Assembly (NCBI GenBank): GCA_963922455.1
Contig: CAWUIO010000028.1
Span: forward strand, 1-59,489
DNA from: CAWUIO01 sp963922455
GTDB taxonomy: Bacteria; Bacteroidota; Bacteroidia; Cytophagales; Microscillaceae
Direction: 5' to 3'
DNA: 59,489 nucleotides
Shown: positions 26,049-34,676 of the stretch, piece by piece
Position numbering within the stretch: position 1 is the stretch's first letter
Layout of the letters: each line of letters starts with the position of its first letter
Notes under the pieces: model-generated
What the model saw: the letters and a program-made list of their open reading frames with translations, nothing else
Database searches by the model: none
Told to the model about the DNA's origin: nothing
Position numbers and translations under genes: made by a program

Positions 26049-27791
26049 CTAAAACATAGGACCATCTGAGATGGTCACCTCATCAATATTGATTTCGTAG
26101 TCGGTAAAACCTTGATCGGCTACATTTCCGGTGGTAAATCCAAACTTCAAGTAGTCTAATACCCCCTGCGGATCAAATACATCGGTACCATTCCAGTTGG
26201 CCCAACCCAGATCGGCAATAGAAAGGCTCACCCGTACCCATTCGCCATTGGTTTGGATATGATTATCCGGACTAATGCCTGCCCCAAACTGGGTTGTATT
26301 TTGGTAGGTCTCAATTTGCATAAAAGCTTGGGTAGCATTTGTATTAATCCAGAAGTTGATGTACGGGTTACGGAAATTACCCAGGTCAACCGCTTCGTAA
26401 CGAGCAATGGCTCCGGTCCAATCCCAGGTACCGATTCCGGCTTTTTTTACCGAGTAGTAGTTGTCTCCCGAAAAGCTAGCTACCCCTCCCACATTTAAGC
26501 CTTGCTCATCGGCTCCACTATTGGCTTCAAAGGTGGGAGCTCCTCCTTCAAAATCAAAGATGACTACTCCAGGAAAAGAAGGGCCATCGGTGATCATGAT
26601 TTGGTCTAAGTTCACCTCGTATATCGTGGTAGTATTTCCGCCATTGCCCTGCTTGAAGCCTAGGGTTAAACTAATGATCCCACTCGGGTCAATCGCTTCT
26701 CCCCAGCCCCCATTCGAGCCGTTCAAGTCGGCTAAACGGACACTTCTCCATTCCCAGCCATTGGTCACCGGGAAGGTGTAATTATCTTCACTGTTGTTGG
26801 AAACCGCTGGCACAAAATGCCCCCCACGGTCCTCTCCATTTTGTTGTAACTCAACCTGGAAGTACCCCAATTGCCCATTCGTGTTGAGCATAAAGGTCAA
26901 GTGGGGGTCGTTGAATTCCTGTAGGTTGATATCCTGGCCATAGGCAATCTCACCCATGCTATTCCAGTTGCTACCACTATTTACCTCGGCAGTCAAAGTG
27001 AAGTAGTTTTGGGACCTTCCTCTCACGATGCTTGCTGTATTGATACCACTTTGATCCGTAATGTTTCCGTCATTAAACGAAGTATATGGATCATTCCCGT
27101 CTTCAAAATCAAATAAGATAATCGGCTCAATAGCGGTAAAATTAGCATTGGGATCAAAATCTACGACCGGAATAGTAGGAGAGGTAGCATTTTGGATTTC
27201 ACCGTAGGCCTGGGTGATGGTGATGGTCACTTCATCGGGCAAATCCATATCGGTGGTAGGGATAATTGCCTTGTCTTCGGTTACGTTGTTTGGATTTACT
27301 TCTAAGCGCATTCCTGAAACTTCAATTTCTTGCAACATATCCATGTTTGTTCCAGTAAGAACAATATTTTGCGTCCGTTCTATTTCGGAAGGCCAGCTTG
27401 TTACTTCCATAGCGGGATACTCTGGGGTGAAGTTTTCGGTCGTGATGGTTGTCCGTCTAAAAGACGTAGTCAAGGTGATGGGGCCACTTGTAAAAACTCG
27501 GGGCAAGGTAACCATCACCATATCAAAAGTGGCGCTATCTACAGTAGCCATTACCCCTTCAGCCCCTACTCTTACTTCTTTGGTAAAGTCCAAGTTTGTT
27601 CCACTAATCATGATTTGCGAACCAATCATAGCATTACCCGGAGTAAAAGAAGTAATCTCAGGTAAGGGCCACTGAATGTCATAATCTTCCGAAAACTCGT
27701 CTTTTTGACAATTACTCAGGACTAGCAAGCCCAAACATAGGCAAGCCCATCGCAGAAATGTTGATTTAACGGCTTGTTTATTTGTTTTCAT
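26049..27791 (-). CDS. Surface glycan-binding lipoprotein with IPT/TIG domains and two related C-terminal modules
   Basis: The lipoprotein signal ends at 'LLVLSNC'. Two IPT/TIG-like domains follow ('PEITSFTPGNAMIGSQIMISG' is the first). From about residue 225 two related beta-rich modules stand in tandem, each opening with 'FDFE-G' and closing with 'YE(V/I)N(L/I)D(Q/E)...DGP-F'. The second spans about 410-580. They look like carbohydrate-binding modules for mannan. The start is ATG 27791, three codons inside a frame that begins with TTG. Its place after susD and before the mannanases is that of the SGBP (SusE/F-position) of polysaccharide loci. Confidence 0.85.
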   Translation of the reverse strand: MKTNKQAVKSTFLRWACLCLGLLVLSNCQKDEFSEDYDIQWPLPEITSFTPGNAMIGSQIMISGTNLDFTKEVRVGAEGVMATVDSATFDMVMVTLPRVFTSGPITLTTSFRRTTITTENFTPEYPAMEVTSWPSEIERTQNIVLTGTNMDMLQEIEVSGMRLEVNPNNVTEDKAIIPTTDMDLPDEVTITITQAYGEIQNATSPTIPVVDFDPNANFTAIEPIILFDFEDGNDPYTSFNDGNITDQSGINTASIVRGRSQNYFTLTAEVNSGSNWNSMGEIAYGQDINLQEFNDPHLTFMLNTNGQLGYFQVELQQNGEDRGGHFVPAVSNNSEDNYTFPVTNGWEWRSVRLADLNGSNGGWGEAIDPSGIISLTLGFKQGNGGNTTTIYEVNLDQIMITDGPSFPGVVIFDFEGGAPTFEANSGADEQGLNVGGVASFSGDNYYSVKKAGIGTWDWTGAIARYEAVDLGNFRNPYINFWINTNATQAFMQIETYQNTTQFGAGISPDNHIQTNGEWVRVSLSIADLGWANWNGTDVFDPQGVLDYLKFGFTTGNVADQGFTDYEINIDEVTISDGPMF

Positions 27792-27867
27792 TTTGTTCAA
27801 TTTTATTAGGTTTGAAGTCGTCCGGATAAGGGCAAAAACCCTTATCCAGACTTGGGGTGTTGGCTTA

Positions 27868-29454
27868 TTAATACCCTGGGTTTTGTTCTAATCCCCAGGT
27901 ACTCACTTCATTGATCGGGATTGGCAAAACCGGAACGGGGTTTACTGTATTGGTCGTGATTGAATGGGAGAGACAATTGGCTTGGATTTCATTAGATAGG
28001 GTCGTGACATAGCGGCCCGTACGCACTAAATCCCAAAACCGTAGGGATTCCATGCCCAATTCAACCCGACGTTCGTGCCAAATGGCTTCCATCAATTCTT
28101 GCCCCCCCCCGGTAATATCGGGTAAGGCATCAAATGGCGTATTAGCCAAATCATAGCTACTGGATTCTCCCTCAGTGCTTCCTTTGGGGAGGGTGGACTG
28201 GCGGGCCCGGGAACGGATTTGATTGACCAAGGTACGGGCTTCGGCTTCTAAGCCTGTGTTGGCCGCCGCCTCAGCATTCATCAATATGATGTCGGCAAAT
28301 CGCATTTTGCGGATGTTTTGTCCACTGGCTTTCCCTTCAATAGGTGGTAAGCCGGCTGCTTTCCGATTCATATACCCGGTTTGATTTTCGGCAGGAAATG
28401 GAATTTCCTGCACTTTGCCCAATACAACTTCTCCATCGCCATACACCGTTACCGCCAAACGGGGGTCATTGGCTTCAAAAGCATCCACCAAATTCTGAGT
28501 GGGGTTGTTGAAGCCCCAACCCCAATCGGTGCGATTATTTTGAAAGATAAAGTTAGTTGTCCCTGTCTTGGTGGGCCCAAATCCTACTGTAGATTCCAAG
28601 GCTTGTACTTCAAAAACAGATTCCATATTATTTTCTCCTTCTTCCTCAAAAATCTCGGCGTAATTTGGCGTGAGGGCATATTCTCCGGAATTGATAATTG
28701 CTTTGGTTAAGTCATATACCTCTTGCCAAGTATGCCCATTGCTATTGTCCGTTCCGATTTGATACATAATGGCCCGGGCTAAATAGCCTAGAGCAGCTCC
28801 TTTTGTAGCCCGACCCAGCTCTGAGGAGGGGTAGCCGCTCTTCTCGGGCAATAAATCACTGGCGGCCTGGAAGTCTGCTTCTATAAAAGCATAAGTCTCA
28901 GCCAAACTAGCTCGGTTTACGCTTCCATATTCGGAGGGAGTAACGGGCTCATCAAATAATGGAAGTCCACCAAAGACTCGTAGGAGATAAAAGTAGAAAT
29001 ACCCCCTAAGGAAATGTGCCTCACCGGTGATACGCTTACGCAGATCTTCTGAAATAGGGGAGTCACCGATATTTTGCAAAACTAGGTTTGCCCGATAGAT
29101 CCCGATAAACTGGTTATTCCACATAGCGGCGGCCGGCCCTAAGCCCGCATTGGCCCGCCATTCCTTCATTTCGGTTAGCTCCACAAAATCGCTCGGGCTA
29201 CTTCCTTTTTCCGAATCGTCCGAAAGAATATCTCCGAAGAAAAACTCATAATTATGTCCCACATACTCCGTAGGAATATTTGTCTCATCCCAGGAGACTA
29301 CATCGTATACCCCGTTGATTGCCAGGATAGCATTTTCGGGAGTGTCAAAGAAGGTCAACTCACTCTGTCTACCCAATGGCTCTTTTTCCAGAAAGTCATC
29401 GCAAGCGCCGAAAAGCAGACTTAAAAGGCTTAATACAAGTATTTTGCGTTTCAT
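27868..29454 (-). CDS. SusD-family outer-membrane glycan-binding lipoprotein
   Basis: The 528-residue protein has a lipobox 'SLLFGAC' (Cys18) and the RagB/SusD pattern: 'FLEKEPLGRQSE' at the N-terminus, TPR-like helices such as 'GEAHFLRGYFYFYLLRVFGG', and the C-terminal 'EAIWHERRVELGMESLRFWDL'. SusD closes over the SusC pore like a lid and hands over oligosaccharide. It lies 37 bp after the SusC gene, as is standard for these pairs. Ligand specificity (mannan) comes from the locus. Confidence 0.96.
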   Translation of the reverse strand: MKRKILVLSLLSLLFGACDDFLEKEPLGRQSELTFFDTPENAILAINGVYDVVSWDETNIPTEYVGHNYEFFFGDILSDDSEKGSSPSDFVELTEMKEWRANAGLGPAAAMWNNQFIGIYRANLVLQNIGDSPISEDLRKRITGEAHFLRGYFYFYLLRVFGGLPLFDEPVTPSEYGSVNRASLAETYAFIEADFQAASDLLPEKSGYPSSELGRATKGAALGYLARAIMYQIGTDNSNGHTWQEVYDLTKAIINSGEYALTPNYAEIFEEEGENNMESVFEVQALESTVGFGPTKTGTTNFIFQNNRTDWGWGFNNPTQNLVDAFEANDPRLAVTVYGDGEVVLGKVQEIPFPAENQTGYMNRKAAGLPPIEGKASGQNIRKMRFADIILMNAEAAANTGLEAEARTLVNQIRSRARQSTLPKGSTEGESSSYDLANTPFDALPDITGGGQELMEAIWHERRVELGMESLRFWDLVRTGRYVTTLSNEIQANCLSHSITTNTVNPVPVLPIPINEVSTWGLEQNPGY

Positions 29455-29491
29455 GATAGATTTACAATTATATTTTAGCTTGTTATTTTGA

Positions 29492-32400
29492 TTAGAAACC
29501 TACGTTCATCCCGAAGCGGAAGGTCCGAGGCTGCGGATAGTTACCAAAGTCCAACCCGTATTGAAGCGGATTGGAAGAAAACTCTCCAATCTCGGGATCA
29601 AACATATCGTAATCGGTTATGGTGAACAGGTTGTCTGCAGCGAAATAGATTCGGGCAGATTGGAGGCGTATCTTAGATATCAAGTTTTTAGGGAAGGTAT
29701 AACCAAAGGTCAGGTTTTTCAGGCGTAGATAGCTCCCGTCTTGAATATGCCGATCACTAAACCTGAAGTTTTGGTTCGGATCAGAGATGGTCATCCGGGG
29801 TTGATCCGTGTTAGGATTTTCAGGAGTCCAACGGTTGATGCGATCTGCGGTAGAATTTTCCTTACCATTGGAGTTGGCTGTATAGTATTCCAAGCCATTG
29901 ATAATTTCGTTTCCTTCCACTCCTTGAAAAAACAAGCGCAAATCGAAGCCCTTGTATTCCATGTTGAGCGTGAAATTATAGGTAAAGTCGGGCGTTGCAC
30001 TTCCTAAGTACGTGCGATCATCCTCATTAATTTGCCCATCTCCATTTAAGTCTACAAACTTGACATCCCCTACGCGGGCCTGAGGCTGGATTGGGCTTCC
30101 CTCTAAGGCATGAGCAGCCAATTCATCGGCATCATTAAAGATACCATCGGTAATCAAGCCGTAATAGGAAGCGATCTCACGCCCTACGGTGGTTAGGGTT
30201 GAGTTACCTACCTTGGTGATATTACCCGAGGCAATGGCCTCTCCCCCCCCTAAACTCCTTACTTCATTGTCAATCTTGCTGAAGATAGCACCGATTTCGT
30301 ATTTAAAATCTGAAATACTTCCTTGGTAGCTCAGGGCCAATTCAAGTCCTTGGTTCCGCATACTTCCCGCATTTACCCGAGGGGGGCCTATTCCTGAATA
30401 AACCGGCACCGGCACCTGCACGATCATATCGTCTGTATCACGTACAAAGTAGTCGGCCGTTAAACTTAGGGCACCTTGCCAAAGCCCAACATCCAAGCCC
30501 ACATTCCAAGAGGTACTGGTTTCCCATTGTAATTCTGGGTTACTCCCGTTAATGGCGGCAAATCCCTGCACCACGGAGGGCGTTTCTCCAAATACGTACA
30601 GACTGCCTCCACTTAGCGTGGTTACATAGCCATAATCTTGCGCACTGTTTTGGTTCCCTACTTTCCCCCAGCCTCCACGGAGCTTCAAGGTAGAAATCAA
30701 AGAGATATCTTCCATAAAATCTTCATTATGGACATTCCAACTAGCCGCAAAAGAAGGGAAGAGGCCCCAACGCTTGTCACTCAAAAATTTGGAGCTCCCA
30801 TCATAGCGAACGGTTGCCGTCAATAGGTAGCGATCATCATAGCCATAATTTAGACGGCCAAAAACCGACATCAAGGTCCGGTCAAACAGCTGCCCAGGAT
30901 TTACTGTAACATTAAAATCCTCTTCGGTAACTGAAGCCAAAGAAAACAAGTCAGCATTATTGGGGACCCCAAAACCGGTGATGGAAAAGTTATCACTCTG
31001 AATTTGCTGGGCCTCAAAACCTGCCATCAAACTGGCCGTATGCCGACCAAAATCCCGGGTATATTGTAGATAATCGGTAAAGACCCATTCTATCTGCTCT
31101 TGTACTCTTTCTGTGTAGGTACTTACATCGCGCCGCTCGTCGGTAGCCACAAAAAACTCGGGGAAGAAACTATCAAACCTTTGTTTATTTTGGGTTACTC
31201 CAATCTGCGCTCTATTTTTTAAGCCCTTGATGATCGTAGCCTCCAAATAGGCCACCCCATTTATTAAATCTCCGTGCCCTTTGTTATTGGCCAATTCTGT
31301 GGCAATCCGAGCGGGGTTGGGGATGAAAGAAATATCGGCCCTCCCCCAATTGTTAGTTGGCTCATCAAAAGCAGGGGTAATTGGGTCGGCCCGCAAGGCT
31401 GAGGTTAGCACCCCATTAAATAAGTCCCCATTGTAAAAGGTCTTATCGGTATGTGAGTAAGCAACCGAAACCCCGGCGTTTAACCAGTTATTGATTTTGA
31501 CATCATCATTCAATCTAAAGGTGAGCTTCTTAAAGTCGGAATTGAGCACGATACCTTCTTGCCCAAAGTAGGTAGCCGTAAAGCTAAAGCGATTTTTTTC
31601 GGAGCCGCCTTGGGCCGAAAGGGAGTAGTTTTGGATCAAACCCGTCTGCATTACTTCGTCTTGCCAATTGGTACCGCGGTATCCATTCGCTTGGACAAAT
31701 GAAAGCCGTACGAGTTCATCATCATCGGCCGGGAGTACTACCCCGTCGTTTGAGTAGGCCTCTAAGCGGAGGGTCGAGTAGTCGGTAGCGTTTAGCATGT
31801 CTACTTGCCGCCAAGCTTTTTGAAAACCCACATAGCTTTCAAAAGTAAAGCGGGTTGGCCCCGATTGGCCTCGTTTGGTTGTAATCAATACAACACCATT
31901 GGCTCCACGCGAACCATAAATAGCCGTGGCTGAGGCATCTTTTAAAACCTCGATGGACTGAATGTCATTGGGGTTCAAAAAACTGATGTTTCCGGTCTGA
32001 AAACCATCTACCACATACAAGGGGTCGCTGCTATTGATCGTACCCGTACCTCGGATACGTACCCGTACTCCAGACCCCGGCTCTCCGCTATTGGAGATTA
32101 CACTCACCCCGGCCGCTCGTCCTTGTAAGGCTTGGGCCACATCGGGTGTGGCCAGCTGGGTAAGTTCTTCGGGCTTAACCGAAGACACGGCCCCGGTCAG
32201 GTCGCTCTTTTTTGCTTCCCCATAACCAATTACGACAATCTCTTCTAATTGCTGACTGTCTTCATCCAGGTTAATGGTCAAGGTACTTTGCCCGTTCAGG
32301 CTTATTTCCTGGGTGGTATAACCCACATAGGAGAAAACCAATACCGCTTTCGGATCTTTCACCGTGAGGGTATAGTTCCCGTTTACATCGGTGATGGTTC

Positions 32401-32563
32401 CTTGGCTAGTTCCTTTGATAGAAACGGTAACCCCCGGAAGTCCTTCCCCGCTTTTAGCTGCAAGTACCTGTCCGGTCACCTGCTGAGCTTGTGCGCCGAT
32501 GCTTAGGAAACTTAGCCCAAGCAGGCACATAATTGTAAAAATTAGTCGGTTTACTTGCTTCAT
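29492..32563 (-). CDS. SusC-family TonB-dependent outer-membrane transporter
   Basis: The 1023-residue protein has a signal peptide (to about residue 26), then a carboxypeptidase-D-like domain ('GLPGVTVSIKGTSQGTITD'). The TonB-box region is 'EEIVVIGYGEAKKSDLTGAV', and the plug carries the SusC signature 'LKDASATAIYGSRGANG'. A long beta-barrel follows, ending in an aromatic C-terminus (FGMNVGF). It imports mannan oligosaccharides into the periplasm with TonB energy. No N-terminal STN domain is present, so no anti-sigma pairing is expected. This is the first gene of the operon, so its upstream region should hold the main promoter. Confidence 0.97.
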   Translation of the reverse strand: MKQVNRLIFTIMCLLGLSFLSIGAQAQQVTGQVLAAKSGEGLPGVTVSIKGTSQGTITDVNGNYTLTVKDPKAVLVFSYVGYTTQEISLNGQSTLTINLDEDSQQLEEIVVIGYGEAKKSDLTGAVSSVKPEELTQLATPDVAQALQGRAAGVSVISNSGEPGSGVRVRIRGTGTINSSDPLYVVDGFQTGNISFLNPNDIQSIEVLKDASATAIYGSRGANGVVLITTKRGQSGPTRFTFESYVGFQKAWRQVDMLNATDYSTLRLEAYSNDGVVLPADDDELVRLSFVQANGYRGTNWQDEVMQTGLIQNYSLSAQGGSEKNRFSFTATYFGQEGIVLNSDFKKLTFRLNDDVKINNWLNAGVSVAYSHTDKTFYNGDLFNGVLTSALRADPITPAFDEPTNNWGRADISFIPNPARIATELANNKGHGDLINGVAYLEATIIKGLKNRAQIGVTQNKQRFDSFFPEFFVATDERRDVSTYTERVQEQIEWVFTDYLQYTRDFGRHTASLMAGFEAQQIQSDNFSITGFGVPNNADLFSLASVTEEDFNVTVNPGQLFDRTLMSVFGRLNYGYDDRYLLTATVRYDGSSKFLSDKRWGLFPSFAASWNVHNEDFMEDISLISTLKLRGGWGKVGNQNSAQDYGYVTTLSGGSLYVFGETPSVVQGFAAINGSNPELQWETSTSWNVGLDVGLWQGALSLTADYFVRDTDDMIVQVPVPVYSGIGPPRVNAGSMRNQGLELALSYQGSISDFKYEIGAIFSKIDNEVRSLGGGEAIASGNITKVGNSTLTTVGREIASYYGLITDGIFNDADELAAHALEGSPIQPQARVGDVKFVDLNGDGQINEDDRTYLGSATPDFTYNFTLNMEYKGFDLRLFFQGVEGNEIINGLEYYTANSNGKENSTADRINRWTPENPNTDQPRMTISDPNQNFRFSDRHIQDGSYLRLKNLTFGYTFPKNLISKIRLQSARIYFAADNLFTITDYDMFDPEIGEFSSNPLQYGLDFGNYPQPRTFRFGMNVGF

Positions 32564-32794
32564 AATTCTGTTTCATTACTTGCACAATATTAACCTGAAA
32601 AAGCATCTTATTTAAATACTATTTTAACCATCCTTTGTATTTAACTTACACATTAGTATATTTTTACCATAATTTTCCCTAATATTAGGGTGAAAATATG
32701 AATTAAGGGAGTTACTATTACACAATTACCTAACACTGTATAATACTTGCTAAGCCAAGTAATTGAACAATTTTAACCTAATAAGCAAAAATTC
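32564..32794. promoter_or_regulatory. Divergent susC / araC control region with a 14-bp perfect palindrome
   Basis: The 231-bp AT-rich gap separates the mannan operon from its regulator. It contains the perfect palindrome CCCTAATATTAGGG (32677-32690), with TTTTC / GAAAA flanks extending the dyad imperfectly. This is the best operator candidate, 114 bp from susC and 105 bp from the araC start. No convincing TAnnTTTG box could be fixed for either gene. Confidence 0.55.
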
Positions 32795-33664
32795 ATGAGT
32801 ATTTACCGAGAAATCACACCCCTGACCCAAGATGACTGCTTTACCATTTTTAGTCGCCCTAAGGAAACCTTTGATTTTCCCCTGCACTTTCACGAAGAAT
32901 TTGAGCTGAATTTTATAGAACATGCCCCCGGAGCCAAACGCATTGTAGGCGATCATCAGGGAGTTTTAGGAAATTGGGAGTTGGTCTTGGCGGGTTCTAA
33001 CTTGCCGCACGGTTGGTTTACCCACGAATGCGCGTGTGAGGATGTCTTCGAGATCACGATACAGTTTCATAGGGATTTGTTTGACCCCAAATTTTTACGG
33101 AGAAATCAATTAAGCCCCATTCGGACGATGTTGGAGCGCTCGGCCCGGGGCATTTTATTTTCTGAAAGTACCGCTCAATCCATCAAGCCCCGCCTCATGG
33201 ATTTGAGCCAAAAGAGTGGGTTCAATTCAGTCTTGGACCTCTTTTCTATTTTTCATGACTTGTCTACTTCCGGGCAAATGCAGATGCTATCCAATCCCAC
33301 CTTTACCAATCAAAAGTTTGATAACTACAGCCGCCGCATAGAAAAGGCCTTTAACTTTATGAACGAGCACTATAAAAAGGAAATTTCCCTGGCCGATATC
33401 GCCAAGGTGGTAGGCATGACCGAGGTGGCTTGCAGTCGGTTTATCAAGAAACGCACCGGCCGCACCTTTACCGAAAACCTCAATGAGATCCGTTTAGGCC
33501 ACGCATCCCGTTACTTGATTGATACCACCATGTCGGTTTCGGAGATTTCGTATGTCTGTGGCTTTAACAATATTTCCTACTTCAACCGCATTTTTAAGAA
33601 GAAAAATAATTGTACCCCCAAGGAGTTCCGCAAGGCCTATTCGGGCACCAAGCTCTTTTTTTAA
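32795..33664 (+). CDS. AraC-family transcriptional regulator of the mannan locus
   Basis: The 289-residue protein has an N-terminal cupin-like sensor ('FDFPLHFHEEFELNF') and a C-terminal double HTH ('ISLADIAKVVGMTEVACSRF' and 'MSVSEISYVCGFNNISYFNR'). It is soluble and has no membrane part, so it senses an intracellular sugar rather than acting as a hybrid two-component system. Divergent placement next to susC suggests it activates the mannan operon, probably in response to mannobiose or mannosyl-glucose; the ligand is inference. Repeat R5 starts 7 bp after its stop codon. Confidence 0.92.
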   Translation: MSIYREITPLTQDDCFTIFSRPKETFDFPLHFHEEFELNFIEHAPGAKRIVGDHQGVLGNWELVLAGSNLPHGWFTHECACEDVFEITIQFHRDLFDPKFLRRNQLSPIRTMLERSARGILFSESTAQSIKPRLMDLSQKSGFNSVLDLFSIFHDLSTSGQMQMLSNPTFTNQKFDNYSRRIEKAFNFMNEHYKKEISLADIAKVVGMTEVACSRFIKKRTGRTFTENLNEIRLGHASRYLIDTTMSVSEISYVCGFNNISYFNRIFKKKNNCTPKEFRKAYSGTKLFF

Positions 33665-33671
33665 GAAGGAG

Positions 33672-33805
33672 GGGGGGCTGCCCCCGGCGATTATCCTAGC
33701 GCGTCCCTAGGAAAGGAGGCTGCCGCCGGGGTCGGGCTTTCGCTACTCGCTGCCTCTCCCCGCCGGGCCCACACGAGCTCAGACAGGCCGCTCTATCCCT
33801 CAGCC
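33672..33805 (+). repeat. Dispersed structured repeat, copy R5
   Basis: It is nearly identical to R3, with the same GGCTG / CAGCC ends, the same stem and almost the same loop (one A for T change). It begins 7 bp after the araC stop codon, in the same orientation as that gene, and forms the left end of the right-hand composite element. Confidence 0.85.
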
Positions 33806-34140
33806 GATTTTGAGAGGAGAGAGCCGAGAATAAAGACGAGAGATGGGATATAAGCCCCAAACGAGAGGAAATTAACTCGGTTGACTTGGCCAGGTGCCAG
33901 TATTTTTTGGGCCTGTGCAAGGCCCCTCTGGGATCACGGAATGGGAATAGCTTGACAAATACGATTAAGATATGATCGTCAAGTATGGGAGCATGATGTT
34001 AGAAGCAAGAGTAAGATCTTAGTAACTGGGCCCGCAAAAAAAACCTGCCATGGGAGCATCAAGTTGTTGACAAAAGAAAGTAGTCCTGCCTTCCAGCCCT
34101 AAGATCTCGCTTCTCGCTTCTCTGCTCTCGCTTCTCGAGA
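33806..34140. repeat. Core of composite repeat (second copy), right of the mannan locus
   Basis: This is the second copy of the segment at 18834-19222, in the same orientation. Most of it matches base for base with scattered substitutions; it lacks the 7-base insertion and about 55 bases near the right end. The element pair brackets 19367-33664 as direct repeats. No coding frame is credible. Confidence 0.85.
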
Positions 34141-34268
34141 GGCTTAGGGATGGAGCGGCCTGTCTGAGCCCGAAATGGCCAAGCGGGGGGCAGGCGAGTA
34201 GCGAGAGCCCGGCCCGCGCCCGTACAGTCGTCCAGCTTGTTTCATTTTAACAAGCGCGGGCAAGCCCC
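34141..34268 (-). repeat. Dispersed structured repeat, copy R6
   Basis: On the minus strand it starts GGGGCTTGCCCGCGC 9 bp after the stop of the small lipoprotein gene and ends CCATCCCTAAGCC. The inner stem is GCCCGCGC / GCGCGGGC. Its loop is unlike that of R4, although it occupies the same place in the composite. Confidence 0.85.
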
Positions 34269-34277
34269 AAGCCTCTT

Positions 34278-34676
34278 TTAAGCCATAGCCAGCTCGAAAT
34301 ACCCTATGATTGTCAAGCTTTTGAAATCCCATACGAGCACGTATAGTATATCAGACACATCGCTACGGGTGTAAGTAATTAGAAGGTATTCCTTCTCTCC
34401 TAAATAGGTTCTTTGAGCCCGTTTTCGCCGGGTGATTCTCCGCCTGTAGTTCCGAAAATCTGCTTGTAATTCCGGGAGTACCCCCTCGATATCCTGATCA
34501 ATCAAGTAATCTTCTCCCCGAATAAGCAATTGGCTATCAACGGTGACTTTTTCCCAATCCTGCGAATAGTTTCGCTCCAAGGAATCTAAAACTTCTTCCT
34601 GATTCAAAGGAGGGCTTGGACGACATTGGGACAACACAAGTAAGCCCAGTAGCAAAAGCCCTATCTCGCTTCTCAT
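34278..34676 (-). CDS. Small hypothetical lipoprotein
   Basis: The 132-residue protein has the lipoprotein signal 'LLLGLLVLSQC' (Cys18). The rest is a single small alpha/beta-looking domain with no family I recognise ('LLIRGEDYLIDQDIEGVLPEL', 'LYVLVWDFKSLTIIGYFELA'). Its ATG overlaps the stop of the upstream M24 peptidase gene (TAATG), so translation is coupled and a joint role at the envelope is likely. Repeat R6 follows 9 bp after its stop. Confidence 0.75.
   Translation of the reverse strand: MRSEIGLLLLGLLVLSQCRPSPPLNQEEVLDSLERNYSQDWEKVTVDSQLLIRGEDYLIDQDIEGVLPELQADFRNYRRRITRRKRAQRTYLGEKEYLLITYTRSDVSDILYVLVWDFKSLTIIGYFELAMA

Noticed and set aside
18700..34268. Composite transposon or integrative element around the mannan locus
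   Set aside because: No transposase, integrase, tRNA target or target-site duplication was seen; only repeats support mobility, so it is given as a finding and not called a mobile element.
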